Part shown: positions 1 to 8,936 of the stretch, piece after piece | How the letters are laid out: each line of letters opens with the position of its first letter | Numbering within the stretch: the first letter of the stretch is position 1 | From: Xenophilus aerolatus | GTDB taxonomy: Bacteria > Pseudomonadota > Gammaproteobacteria > Burkholderiales > Burkholderiaceae_C | Direction: 5' to 3' | DNA: 64,000 nucleotides | NCBI GenBank assembly: GCA_029968055.1 | Contig: JASCNX010000001.1 | Span: 1,178,001-1,242,000, forward strand | Program-made: the position numbers and the translations under genes | The notes under the pieces: generated by a model | The model's database searches: none | Told to the model about the DNA's origin: nothing | Seen by the model: the letters and a program-made list of their open reading frames with translations, nothing else

Positions 1-1231
1 CATCCTTCATCGCCACCAGGCCCAGCACGGCTTCGCGGCCGTCGATGATGCGGTGGTCGTAGCTCATCGCCAGGTAGTTCATCGGGCGGATGACGATCTG
101 GCCGTTCTCGACCACGGCGCGGTCCTTGGTCGCGTGCACGCCCAGGATGGCCGACTGCGGCGGGTTGATGATCGGGGTCGACAGCATCGAACCGAAGGTG
201 CCGCCATTGGAGATGGAGAAGGTGCCGCCGGTCATCTCTTCGATGCCGAGCTTGCCTTCCTGCGCCTTCTTGCCGAACTCGGCGATCTTCTTCTCGATGT
301 CGGCGAAGCTCATCTGGTCGGCATTGCGCAGGATCGGCACCACCAGGCCGCGCGGCGAACCGACAGCGATGCCGATGTCGAAGTAGCCGTGGTAGACGAT
401 GTCGTTGCCGTCGACCGAGGCGTTGAGCACCGGGTACTTCTTGAGAGCGTGCACCGCCGCCTTGACGAAGAAGCTCATGAAGCCCAGCTTGGTGCCGTGC
501 TCCTTGGTGAAGGCGTCCTGGAACTTCTTGCGCAGGTCCATCACCGGGGCCATGTTGACCTCGTTGAAGGTGGTCAGGATGGCGTTGGTCGATTGCGACT
601 GCAGCAGGCGCTCTGCGATGCGGGCGCGCAGGCGGCTCATCGGCACGCGCTCCTCGGGGCGATCGCCCAGGTCCTGGCCCTTGGGTGCAGCGACCTGCGG
701 CAGTGCGGCCTTCGGCGCGCTGGCCGGGGCCTGCACCGCGGGGGCCTTGGCGGCAGCGCCACCGGCCACGGCGCCCAGCACGTCGCCCTTGGTCACGCGG
801 CCGTCCTTGCCGGTGCCAGCAACGTCGCCGGTGCTGAGGTTGTTGTCGGCCAGCAGCTTGGCGGCTGCCGGCATGGCGACGTCGGACTTGGCGCCGCCCG
901 TGGCAGCGGGGGCGGCAGCGGCCGGCGCAGGCGCCGCGGCAGCCGGGGCCGGCGCAGCGGCCGGTGCGGGCGCGGCGGCACCGGCCTTGGCCTCGGTATC
1001 GATCTTCGCGATCAGTTGATCGGCCACCACGGTGGCGCCGTCGCCCTGGACGATCTCGGAGAGCACCCCGGCCGCAGGCGCCGGCACTTCGAGCACGACC
1101 TTGTCGGTCTCGATCTCGATCAGGATCTCATCGACGGCAACGGCCTCGCCGGCCTTCTTCTTCCACTGGAGCATCGTGGCCTCGGCCACGGATTCGGACA
1201 ACTGGGGAACCTTGACTTCAACGATGGACAT
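1..1231 (-). CDS. sucB: Dihydrolipoyllysine succinyltransferase, E2 of 2-oxoglutarate dehydrogenase (partial at C-terminus)
   Basis: This is the E2 core of the 2-oxoglutarate dehydrogenase complex; it moves the succinyl group from E1-bound thiamine to CoA through a swinging lipoyl arm. The N-terminus shows a lipoyl domain with the ETDK modification site near residue 44. An Ala/Pro-rich linker follows, then an E1/E3-binding domain ending near GDVLGAV, then the catalytic domain. The catalytic SYDHR motif lies close to the window edge, so only about 14 residues should be missing. The ATG follows sucA by about 100 bases on the same strand, so the two are probably co-transcribed. The complex's own E3 gene probably lies outside the window. 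Confidence 0.95.
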   Translation of the reverse strand, partial: MSIVEVKVPQLSESVAEATMLQWKKKAGEAVAVDEILIEIETDKVVLEVPAPAAGVLSEIVQGDGATVVADQLIAKIDTEAKAGAAAPAPAAAPAPAAAAPAPAAAAPAATGGAKSDVAMPAAAKLLADNNLSTGDVAGTGKDGRVTKGDVLGAVAGGAAAKAPAVQAPASAPKAALPQVAAPKGQDLGDRPEERVPMSRLRARIAERLLQSQSTNAILTTFNEVNMAPVMDLRKKFQDAFTKEHGTKLGFMSFFVKAAVHALKKYPVLNASVDGNDIVYHGYFDIGIAVGSPRGLVVPILRNADQMSFADIEKKIAEFGKKAQEGKLGIEEMTGGTFSISNGGTFGSMLSTPIINPPQSAILGVHATKDRAVVENGQIVIRPMNYLAMSYDHRIIDGREAVLGLVAMKD

Positions 1232-1332
1232 TTTTTATCTCTGTCTGTTCATGTTCTGGGGAGCGGTACCGGCGCGGGGCTCGGCGCAACTGGACGCGGG
1301 CCGGCGCACGACGCACCGGCCCGCTGCCCGTC

Positions 1333-4212
1333 TTACTTGGTCAGCACGAAACCCTTCAGCTTGCCGAAGGCGCCGTCGACCAGCGCCTTCTGCTGTTCCT
1401 GATGCAGGTGCGAGTAGCCGACCGCCGGCGAGGCCGACGCGGCACGGCCGGCGTAGCCCAGCTTCTGCCCATCGAGCATGTTCTCGTGGATGTAGTGCTG
1501 CACGAAGAACCAGGCACCCTGGTTCTGCGGCTCGTCCTGGCACCAGACGATCTCGGTCGCGTTGGCGTACTTCTTGATCTCGGCCGCGAAGGCCTTGTGG
1601 GGGAAGGGATAGAGCTGCTCGACGCGCAGCACGGCCACGTCGTCGATGCCCTTCTCCTCGCGCTTCTTGGCCAGGTCGTAGTACACCTTGCCCGAGCAGG
1701 CGACGATGCGCTTGACCTTGTCGGCCTTGAGCTCCTTGGTGTCGGGGATGACGGTCTGGAAACCGCCCTTGATGAACTCCGACAGCGGCGAGGTCGCGTC
1801 CTTGTTCCGCAGCAGCGACTTCGGCGTCATGATGACCAGCGGCTTGCGCAGGTTGCGGATCTGCTGGCGGCGCAGCACATGGAAGATCTGGCTGGCCGTG
1901 GTCGGCTGCACCACCTGCATGTTGGTGTCGGCCGCGAGCTGCATGAAGCGCTCCAGGCGGGCCGAGCTGTGCTCGGGGCCCTGCCCTTCGTAGCCGTGCG
2001 GCAGCATCAGCGTCAGGCCGTTCACGCGGCCCCACTTCACTTCACCCGATGCGATGAACTGGTCGATCACCACCTGGGCGCCGTTGACGAAGTCGCCGAA
2101 CTGCGCTTCCCAGACCACGAGCGTGCTCGGGTCGTTCGAGGCATAGCCGTACTCGAAGGCCAGCACGGCCTCTTCGGACAGGATCGAATCGATGACGACG
2201 AACGGCGCCTGGTTCTCGGCCACGTTCTGCAGCGGCACGTAGGTACCTTCGTCGAACTTCTCGCGGTTCTGGTCGTGCAGCACCGCGTGGCGGTGCGTGA
2301 AGGTGCCACGGCCGGAATCCTCGCCCGACAGGCGCACCGGGTAGCCGCTGGCCACCAGCGAGGCGAAGGCCATGTGCTCGCCCATGCCCCAATCGACGTT
2401 GACGTCGCCGCGGCCCATGGCGGCGCGGTCGTCCAGCACCTTCTTGACCAGCGGATGCACGGTGAAGCCGGCCGGCACCGTGGTGATCTTGTCGGCCAGG
2501 CGCTTCCACTCGGCCAGCGGGATCGCCGTGTCGGCGGCGTCGGTCCACTTCTTGTTGAGGTAGGGGCTCCAGTCGACCGCGTACTTGCTCTTGAAGTTGG
2601 TCAGCACCGGGTCGGAGGTGTTCTTGCCGGCGTCGAAGGCAGCGCGCTGCGCCTTGACCATGTCGTCGCCGAGCGTGTCGCCCAGGCCCTGCGCAGCCAG
2701 CTTGTCGGCGTACAGCTTGCGCGTGCCGGGGTGGGCCGCGATCTTCTTGTACATCAGCGGCTGGGTGAGCGAGGGGGTGTCCTGCTCGTTGTGGCCCAGC
2801 TTGCGGAAGCAGACGATGTCGACCACCACGTCCTTGTTGAACTCCTGGCGGTACTCGAGTGCGAGCTGCGTGCACAGCACCACGGCCTCGGGATCGTCGC
2901 CGTTCACGTGCAGGACCGGCGCGTCGATCATCTTGACCACGTCGGTGCAGTACAGCGTCGAGCGGCTGTCGCGCGGGTCGCTGGTGGTGAAACCGATCTG
3001 GTTGTTGATGACGATGTGGACCGTGCCGCCGGTGTAGTAGCCACGGGTCTCGGCCAGGGCCAGGGTTTCCATCACGACGCCCTGGCCGGCGAAGGCCGCG
3101 TCGCCGTGCACCAGCACGGGCAGGACCTGGTCGCCTTCCTTGTCGCCACGGCGGTCCATGCGGGCGCGCACGGAACCTTCGACGACCGGGTTCACGATCT
3201 CGAGGTGCGACGGGTTGAAGGCCAGCGACAGGTGCACCGGGCCGCCGGAGGTGCTGACGTCGGAGCTGAAGCCCTGGTGGTACTTCACGTCGCCGCTGGG
3301 CAGGTCTTCGGGCGCGGTGTGGTCGAACTCGGCGAACAGGTCCTTGGGCATCTTGCCCAGGGTGTTCACCAGCACGTTCAGGCGGCCACGGTGGGCCATG
3401 CCGATCACGATCTCCTGCACGCCCTTCTCGCCGGCGCGGTTGATGAGTTCGTCCATCGAGACGATGAAGCTCTCGCCGCCCTCGAGCGAAAAGCGCTTCT
3501 GGCCGACGTACTTGGTGTGCAGGAAGCGCTCCAGGCCTTCCGCGGCCGTGAGGCGGTCGAGCACGCGCTTCTTCTGCTCGTTCGTGAGCTTGGGATTGGT
3601 GCGGGCGCTCTCGAGCTTCTGCTGCCACCAGCGCTTCTGCGCCTGGTCGGTGATGTACATGTACTCGGACCCGATGGTGCCGCAGTACGTTTCACGCAGC
3701 GCGTTCAGCAGCTCGCGCAGGGACATGGTGTCCTTGCCGAAGAAGGTGTTGCTGGTGTTGAAGACTGTTTCGAGGTCGGCGTCCGAGAAGCCGTAGAAGG
3801 ACGGCTCGAGTTCCGGAATGGCCGGGCGCTCGGTGCGCTTGAGCGGATCGAGGTCGGCCCAGCGGGCGCCGACGTTGCGGTAGGCGGCGATCAGCTGCTG
3901 GACGGCGGTGCGCTGGCGGCCCAGTTCGGAATCGGCGCCGCTGGCCTGTACGACCTTGGTGGTGCCCTGCTTGGCACGCTCGGCGAATGCGTTGATGACC
4001 GGGAGGTGAGGCACGTCCTTCGTGTTGCTGCCGTCGGTGGCAGGCACGTGCTGGAGTGCGTCGAAGTAGGAGCGCCAGTTGTCGGGCACGCTGCCCGGGT
4101 TGGCGAGGTAGTTCTCGTACATCTCTTCGACATAGGGCGCGTTGCCGCCGAAGAGGTAGGAGTTGCCCTGATAGGCAGTGTAGACCGTGGATGGAGACGA
4201 AGAATCGCTCAT
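1333..4212 (-). CDS. sucA: 2-oxoglutarate dehydrogenase E1 component
   Basis: Thiamine-diphosphate-dependent E1 subunit that decarboxylates 2-oxoglutarate and succinylates the lipoyl arm of SucB in the TCA cycle. The 959-residue length is normal. The family N-terminal segment is present (NSYLFGGNAPYVEEMYENYL), as are GMAHRGRLNVL, the cofactor region around HGDAAFAGQG and the C-terminal PHGYEGQGPEHSSARLERF. The start is supported by a GGAGG about 13 bases upstream. It is followed directly by sucB and lies 250 bases downstream of prpE on the same strand. I could not pick out a convincing promoter in that gap. Confidence 0.97.
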   Translation of the reverse strand: MSDSSSPSTVYTAYQGNSYLFGGNAPYVEEMYENYLANPGSVPDNWRSYFDALQHVPATDGSNTKDVPHLPVINAFAERAKQGTTKVVQASGADSELGRQRTAVQQLIAAYRNVGARWADLDPLKRTERPAIPELEPSFYGFSDADLETVFNTSNTFFGKDTMSLRELLNALRETYCGTIGSEYMYITDQAQKRWWQQKLESARTNPKLTNEQKKRVLDRLTAAEGLERFLHTKYVGQKRFSLEGGESFIVSMDELINRAGEKGVQEIVIGMAHRGRLNVLVNTLGKMPKDLFAEFDHTAPEDLPSGDVKYHQGFSSDVSTSGGPVHLSLAFNPSHLEIVNPVVEGSVRARMDRRGDKEGDQVLPVLVHGDAAFAGQGVVMETLALAETRGYYTGGTVHIVINNQIGFTTSDPRDSRSTLYCTDVVKMIDAPVLHVNGDDPEAVVLCTQLALEYRQEFNKDVVVDIVCFRKLGHNEQDTPSLTQPLMYKKIAAHPGTRKLYADKLAAQGLGDTLGDDMVKAQRAAFDAGKNTSDPVLTNFKSKYAVDWSPYLNKKWTDAADTAIPLAEWKRLADKITTVPAGFTVHPLVKKVLDDRAAMGRGDVNVDWGMGEHMAFASLVASGYPVRLSGEDSGRGTFTHRHAVLHDQNREKFDEGTYVPLQNVAENQAPFVVIDSILSEEAVLAFEYGYASNDPSTLVVWEAQFGDFVNGAQVVIDQFIASGEVKWGRVNGLTLMLPHGYEGQGPEHSSARLERFMQLAADTNMQVVQPTTASQIFHVLRRQQIRNLRKPLVIMTPKSLLRNKDATSPLSEFIKGGFQTVIPDTKELKADKVKRIVACSGKVYYDLAKKREEKGIDDVAVLRVEQLYPFPHKAFAAEIKKYANATEIVWCQDEPQNQGAWFFVQHYIHENMLDGQKLGYAGRAASASPAVGYSHLHQEQQKALVDGAFGKLKGFVLTK

Positions 4213-4462
4213 GTTCCGCTGACCTCCGCTTCCCTGGAGGAAGCATTAGCTGGTTTGAAAACCTTCCGCGACACGGCTGAACCGATTGGCGGATGCGACT
4301 GTGGCTGGGGAAGGGCCGAGTACCTTCGCATTGTGCCACGTCAAGCATATGACGCCGGACGGCGCCCAATACAAGCGTCGGCAGCGCAGTCATCCGCGCG
4401 CAGGAGTCGGCAATTCTTGGCACTCGGGCGCACGGCGGCAACCGGGATGACCCGGCCCGAAC

Positions 4463-6376
4463 TCAGCCCGCCGCCACGGCGGCGCGCACGGCCTGCAAGG
4501 TGGCCGGATCGTCGAGCGTGGTCAGGTCGCCCGGGTCGCGCTGCTCGCACACCGCCTGGATCGCACGGCGCAGCAGCTTGCCGCTGCGCGTCTTGGGCAG
4601 GCCGGGCACGAAGCGCACGCGCGCCGGCCGGGCCAGCGCGCCGAGGTCGTCGGCCACGCGCTTCATGATCTCGCCTTCGAGCTTCAGCGCCTCGGCGCTG
4701 TCGGTCGCTGCGTTGCCTGTCTTGGGTACCACGAAGGCCATGGCGACCTGCCCCTTGAGCGCGTCGGCCACGCCCACCACCGCCACCTCGGCCACGTTGG
4801 CATGGCCGGAGATGGCCTCCTCGATCTCGCGCGTGCCCAGGCGATGCCCGGCCACGTTGATCACGTCGTCGGTGCGCCCCAGGATGTAGTAGTAGCCGTC
4901 CTCGTCGCGGATGCCCCAGTCGAAGGTGGAGTACACGAGCTTGCCGGGGATGCTCTTCCAGTAGGTGTTGACGAAGCGCTCGTCGTCGCGCCACACGGTC
5001 TGCATGAAGCCCGGCGGCGTCGGGCCCTCGATCACGACCACGCCCTTCTCGTTGGGCGCGGTGAGCTCCTCGCCCGTGGTCTCGTGCACGATCTTCACCT
5101 TGTAGCCGTACATCGCGATGCCCGGGCTGCCGAACTTTGCCGGCCGGCCCTCCACGCCGCCCGGCAGCGTGATGATGGGCCAGCCCGATTCGGTCTGCCA
5201 GTAGTTGTCGATGATCGGTACGCCCAGGCCGTCGCTGATCCAGCGCGCCGTGGGCTCGTCCAGCGGCTCGCCGGCCAGGAAGAGCGCCCGCAGGCTCGAC
5301 AGGTCGTATTTCTTGAGCAGCGCCGGGTCCTGCTTCTTGAGCACGCGCACGGCCGTGGGCGCGCTGAACATCACCGTCACCTTGTATTTCTCGACTAAGT
5401 GCCACCAGATGCCGCCGTCGGGCTGGCGGTCCATGCCCTGGGTCGGCAGGCCCTCGTACATGATCGTCGCCATGCCGGCGATCAGCGGCCCGTAGACGAT
5501 GTAGCTGTGGCCCACCACCCAGCCGATGTCGCTGGTGGAGAAATAGGTTTCGCCAGCCCTGCCGTCGAAGATGTGCTTCATGCTGGCCGCCAACGCGACC
5601 GCGTAGCCGCCCACGTCGCGCTGCACGCCCTTGGGCTTGCCGGTGGTGCCGCTGGTGTAGATGGTGTAGCTGATGTCGGTGGCATCCAGCCAGGTGCAGG
5701 GCACCACCGCCTGGGCGTGTTTCTGGCTGGCGGCGCTTGCCAGATGGTCGCGGCCCGCTGTCAATTCCATCGGAGCCAGACCCCGGTCGTGCAGCAGCAC
5801 GGCCGAGGGCTTGTGCCTGGACAGCCGGATCGCCTCGTCCAGCAGTGGCTTGTACGGCACCACCTTGCCGCCGCGCGAACCGGCATCGGCGCTGACGACG
5901 ACCTTGGGCTCCGCGTCCTCGATGCGCGAGGCCAGCGATCCACTGGCGAAGCCGCCGAACACCACGCAGTGGATGGCGCCGATGCGCGCGCAGGCCAGCA
6001 TGGCGAACGCGGCCTCGGCAACCATGGGCATGTAGATGAGCACGCGGTCGCCGCGCTGCACGCCAAGCTCCAGCAGGACGGCCGCCGTGCGCTGCACCTC
6101 GGCATGCAGTTCGCGAAAGCTGTAGCTGCGCTCGCTGCCAGTCTCGGTCGAAATGGCGATGAGCGCCGGCTGGTCGGCGCGTTCGGCCAGGTGCCGGTCG
6201 ATCGCGTTGTGGCACAGGTTGGTCTGACCGCCCACGTACCAGCGGTAGAACGGCGGCCGGCTGGCGTCCAGGATCTGCGTGGGCGCCTGGTGCCAGTCGA
6301 TGAGGCGAGCCTGCTCGGCCCAGAAGGCCTCGGGCTGGTCCGTGGAACGGCGATAGAAATCCTCGTAGCGGCTCAT
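4463..6376 (-). CDS. prpE: Propionyl-CoA synthetase (propionate--CoA ligase)
   Basis: AMP-forming acyl-CoA synthetase that activates propionate to propionyl-CoA. It is 637 residues. The P-loop-like YTSGTTGKPKGVQRD motif sits near residue 240 and the acylation-target lysine is in RSGKLLRR near residue 600. It aligns by eye along its length with PrpE of enteric bacteria (FYRRS, TNLCHNAIDR, IGWVVGHSYIVYGP) rather than with acetyl-CoA synthetase. The open frame extends 39 codons upstream, but the start chosen has AAGGAG at good spacing and matches the family N-terminus. The product would feed the pcc-mcm genes at 47-56 kb. No prpBCD genes are nearby. Confidence 0.93.
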   Translation of the reverse strand: MSRYEDFYRRSTDQPEAFWAEQARLIDWHQAPTQILDASRPPFYRWYVGGQTNLCHNAIDRHLAERADQPALIAISTETGSERSYSFRELHAEVQRTAAVLLELGVQRGDRVLIYMPMVAEAAFAMLACARIGAIHCVVFGGFASGSLASRIEDAEPKVVVSADAGSRGGKVVPYKPLLDEAIRLSRHKPSAVLLHDRGLAPMELTAGRDHLASAASQKHAQAVVPCTWLDATDISYTIYTSGTTGKPKGVQRDVGGYAVALAASMKHIFDGRAGETYFSTSDIGWVVGHSYIVYGPLIAGMATIMYEGLPTQGMDRQPDGGIWWHLVEKYKVTVMFSAPTAVRVLKKQDPALLKKYDLSSLRALFLAGEPLDEPTARWISDGLGVPIIDNYWQTESGWPIITLPGGVEGRPAKFGSPGIAMYGYKVKIVHETTGEELTAPNEKGVVVIEGPTPPGFMQTVWRDDERFVNTYWKSIPGKLVYSTFDWGIRDEDGYYYILGRTDDVINVAGHRLGTREIEEAISGHANVAEVAVVGVADALKGQVAMAFVVPKTGNAATDSAEALKLEGEIMKRVADDLGALARPARVRFVPGLPKTRSGKLLRRAIQAVCEQRDPGDLTTLDDPATLQAVRAAVAAG

Positions 6377-6521
6377 CGGTCGTGTCTCCTTGTTCTGGCG
6401 GCGAAGGTTCGCCCGGCCGACTTGCACCGCGCTGACGCCTTTCGCCGTCAGGACGGCATTCCAAGCCTTTTCTTGATCTCGCTCAACCGGCACGCTGGCG
6501 GGCCGGCCACGACCGTTGCGC

Positions 6522-7130
6522 TCAGCGGATCAGGGCCTGCCAGTCCCTGAACGCCGGATGCTCGGCCGTGCGCAGCCACTCGAAGCCCACCATCTCGGTC
6601 GTCACCAGCTCGGCGCCGGCACCGGCCAGGCGGTCGAAGGCGGCGTCGCGGTTGCGCTCGGTGCGCGAGCTGCAGGCGTCGGTCACGACCCACACCTCGA
6701 ACTCGTCCTCGAGCAGATCGAGCGCCGTCTGGAGCAGACAGACATGCGCCTCGCAGCCGGCCACGACGACGGTGTTGCGCTCCTCGGCCGGGGCTGCGGG
6801 TTTCTGCAGGTGCTTGGGCAGGCTGCGCGCGTTGCCGCGTGGCGCCTGCGGCGCCGCCGGCGGGCGCAGCCACTCGCCCAGGCCCTCTTCCACGCCGCTG
6901 AAGTGCATCTTGGCCAGGGTCTTGCGGCACAGGCCGCGGATCTCGGCCGGGTTTTCCCCGAGCTTGGAGGGGTTCTGTTCCGTGCCCCAGGCCGGCACCT
7001 CCAGCAGCTTCGCGAGTTGGGCCAGCCGGATCGCGTTGCGCAGCACCGGCTCGGCGTCGAAGATGGCTGGCATGAGGCGGGACTGGTAGTCGACCAGCAC
7101 GAGTTGGGATTGGGAGGCGTCGAGCAGCAT
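6522..7130 (-). CDS. Isochorismatase-fold cysteine hydrolase
   Basis: Member of the cysteine hydrolase family that includes isochorismatase, nicotinamidase and YcaC. The triad can be placed by eye: Asp14 (LVLVDYQ), Lys74 (LAKMHFSG) and Cys126 (VVVAGCEAHVC). Between strand and nucleophile, residues about 90-118 form a Pro/Ala-rich insertion that compact relatives lack. The substrate cannot be told. The ATG gives 202 residues; a TTG four codons upstream (7142) is an alternative, and neither has a clear ribosome binding site. It lies 145 bases upstream of prpE on the same strand and faces away from the HpaB-family gene. Confidence 0.85.
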   Translation of the reverse strand: MLLDASQSQLVLVDYQSRLMPAIFDAEPVLRNAIRLAQLAKLLEVPAWGTEQNPSKLGENPAEIRGLCRKTLAKMHFSGVEEGLGEWLRPPAAPQAPRGNARSLPKHLQKPAAPAEERNTVVVAGCEAHVCLLQTALDLLEDEFEVWVVTDACSSRTERNRDAAFDRLAGAGAELVTTEMVGFEWLRTAEHPAFRDWQALIR

Positions 7131-7249
7131 GGAATCAGGCAAAGGCGAAGCGAAGCCGGCACCCTACCACCGAACCGGCGCCGCGCCCGGCGGACTTGGA
7201 GCGAACGCACTTCGATGCTGAAATGCCCCGACAACAGCAGGAGACACGT

Positions 7250-8902
7250 TTGAACGCTCCCCACGCCACGGCCGCGCTCATGACGGGCGATGACTACCGC
7301 GAATCGCTGCGGCGCCTGAACCCCACCGTCTACGTCGACGGCCGGCTGATCGACTCCATCGCCGACGCGCCTGCGCTGCAGCCCGGCATCAACGCCATCG
7401 CCCTCACCTACGACTTTGCGCACCGGCCCGAGTACGCGCCCCTGATGACGGCCGTGCAGCACACCAGCGGCCGCCGGGTCAACCGCATGACCCACATCGA
7501 CACCGGCAGCGGCGACCTGCTCAACAAGCTCGAGGCGGTGCGGCTCATCTGCCACGAAACGGGCTGCGCCCAGCGCTACCTCACGCACGACGCGCTCAAC
7601 GCCATCGCACAGGTGTCGGCCCGGCTCGACGATGCCGCCGGGAGCAGCGCCCACACAGAGCGCTTCACCGAGTACCTGCACCGCGTGCAGGATCAGGACC
7701 TGACGCTGGGCGTGGCCATGACCGATGCCAAGGGCGACCGCAGCCGCCGCCCGCACCAGCAGGCCAACGTGGACAGCTACGTGCACGTGGTCGAGCGCAA
7801 TGCCGTGCACAACGGGCAACGCGGCATCGTCATCAGCGGCACCAAGGCCATCGTGACCGGGGCGCCCTACGTGCACGAGCTGCTGGTGATGCCCTGCCGC
7901 GCGATGGGCCGGGAAGACGCCGAGTTCGCCGTCTGCTGCGCCGTGCCGCTGGACGCGCCAGGTCTGACCATCGTGGCCCGCCCCGCCGGCCGGCCCGGCG
8001 AGAAGCTCGAGCACGGCGATGCGCTCTTCAGCCGCCGCTATGGCCAGAGCACCGGCGTGTGCATCTTCGACCGCGTCTTCGTGCCCGAGGACCGCGTCTT
8101 CTACGACGGCAGCGGCGGCAGTTGGGAGCACAGCAGCCACCTCACCTACAGCTACGCCACGCACCACCGCCACAGCTGCATCGGCGCGAGGGCCGGCTTC
8201 GGCGACCTGCTCATCGGTGCCGGCGCGCTGATGTGCGAGGCCAACGGATTCGACCCCGGCCAGGAGACGCACCTGCGCGAGCAGATGGTCGAGCTCATCA
8301 CCATCACCGAGAGCTTCTTCGCCTGCGGCGTGGCCGCCAGCGTGTATGCCAAGGCCGACCCGCACTGCGCCGTCTTCATGCCGGAACCGGTGTTCGCGAA
8401 CATCGGCAAGCTGCTGCTGGCCACGAAGATCTACGACATGCACCGCATCGCGCACTACGTGAGCGGCGGGCTCATCGTCACCCTGCCCGGCCCCGACGAG
8501 GACCACAACCCCGAAACCGCCGGGCGCCTCGCGGACCTGCTGCGCGCCAATCCCGACGTGCCGTACGAGCAGCGCATCGAGACCGCGCGCTTCATCGAGG
8601 ACCTCACGGCCGGCTACCAGGGCGGCTGGTACAGCACCATCAGCCTGCACGGCGGCGGATCGCCCGCGGCGATGAAGCAGGAGATCTGGCGCCACTACCC
8701 GGTCGGCTCCAAGGTCGAGCTGGTGGAACGGCTGCTGGAGCGCGGTATCGCCGGCGACGGCTCGGCTGCCGCTGCGCCGCACGACCCCGCCCGCGCCATC
8801 ACGCGCAACCGCCAACCCGGCCGCTGCTGCGACGCGGGCTGCGCGCCGCCGGGCCAGCCGGTGATGGTGGACCTCCCTGCGCCGGGTCGCGCCCCGCGCT
8901 GA
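7250..8902 (+). CDS. HpaB / 4-hydroxybutyryl-CoA dehydratase family protein
   Basis: A 550-residue acyl-CoA dehydrogenase-fold protein of the family holding 4-hydroxyphenylacetate 3-monooxygenase (HpaB) and the clostridial 4-hydroxybutyryl-CoA dehydratase/vinylacetyl-CoA isomerase. Alignment from memory to the dehydratase is good (AMTDAKGDRSRRP, GTKAIVTGAPYVHELLVMP, SLHGGGSP). However, of the four cluster ligands of that enzyme only one cysteine and the histidine seem kept. The other cysteines are Tyr (CAQRY) and Ala (HHRHSCIGARAGFGD). It may be a flavin monooxygenase or a cluster-free hydratase. Start: TTG with AGGAGA five bases ahead; ATG codons at 7226 and 7280 are alternatives. About 50 low-complexity residues end the protein. 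No HpaC-type flavin reductase is nearby. Confidence 0.8.
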   Translation: MNAPHATAALMTGDDYRESLRRLNPTVYVDGRLIDSIADAPALQPGINAIALTYDFAHRPEYAPLMTAVQHTSGRRVNRMTHIDTGSGDLLNKLEAVRLICHETGCAQRYLTHDALNAIAQVSARLDDAAGSSAHTERFTEYLHRVQDQDLTLGVAMTDAKGDRSRRPHQQANVDSYVHVVERNAVHNGQRGIVISGTKAIVTGAPYVHELLVMPCRAMGREDAEFAVCCAVPLDAPGLTIVARPAGRPGEKLEHGDALFSRRYGQSTGVCIFDRVFVPEDRVFYDGSGGSWEHSSHLTYSYATHHRHSCIGARAGFGDLLIGAGALMCEANGFDPGQETHLREQMVELITITESFFACGVAASVYAKADPHCAVFMPEPVFANIGKLLLATKIYDMHRIAHYVSGGLIVTLPGPDEDHNPETAGRLADLLRANPDVPYEQRIETARFIEDLTAGYQGGWYSTISLHGGGSPAAMKQEIWRHYPVGSKVELVERLLERGIAGDGSAAAAPHDPARAITRNRQPGRCCDAGCAPPGQPVMVDLPAPGRAPR

Positions 8903-8936
8903 CGGTCGCCGCCCGGCAGGCCGGCATACTGCGCCG

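Noticed and set aside
860-990. Short Ala/Pro/Gly-coding repeats in sucB (and similar in aceF and lpdA)
   Set aside because: These are the flexible linkers of E2-type proteins, not mobile or regulatory repeats.
1402-4668. Plus-strand open frame of 1088 codons opposite sucA
   Set aside because: It is the antisense of a clear sucA gene, with composition (His/Val/Leu/Arg-rich) typical of high-GC shadow frames and no family resemblance.
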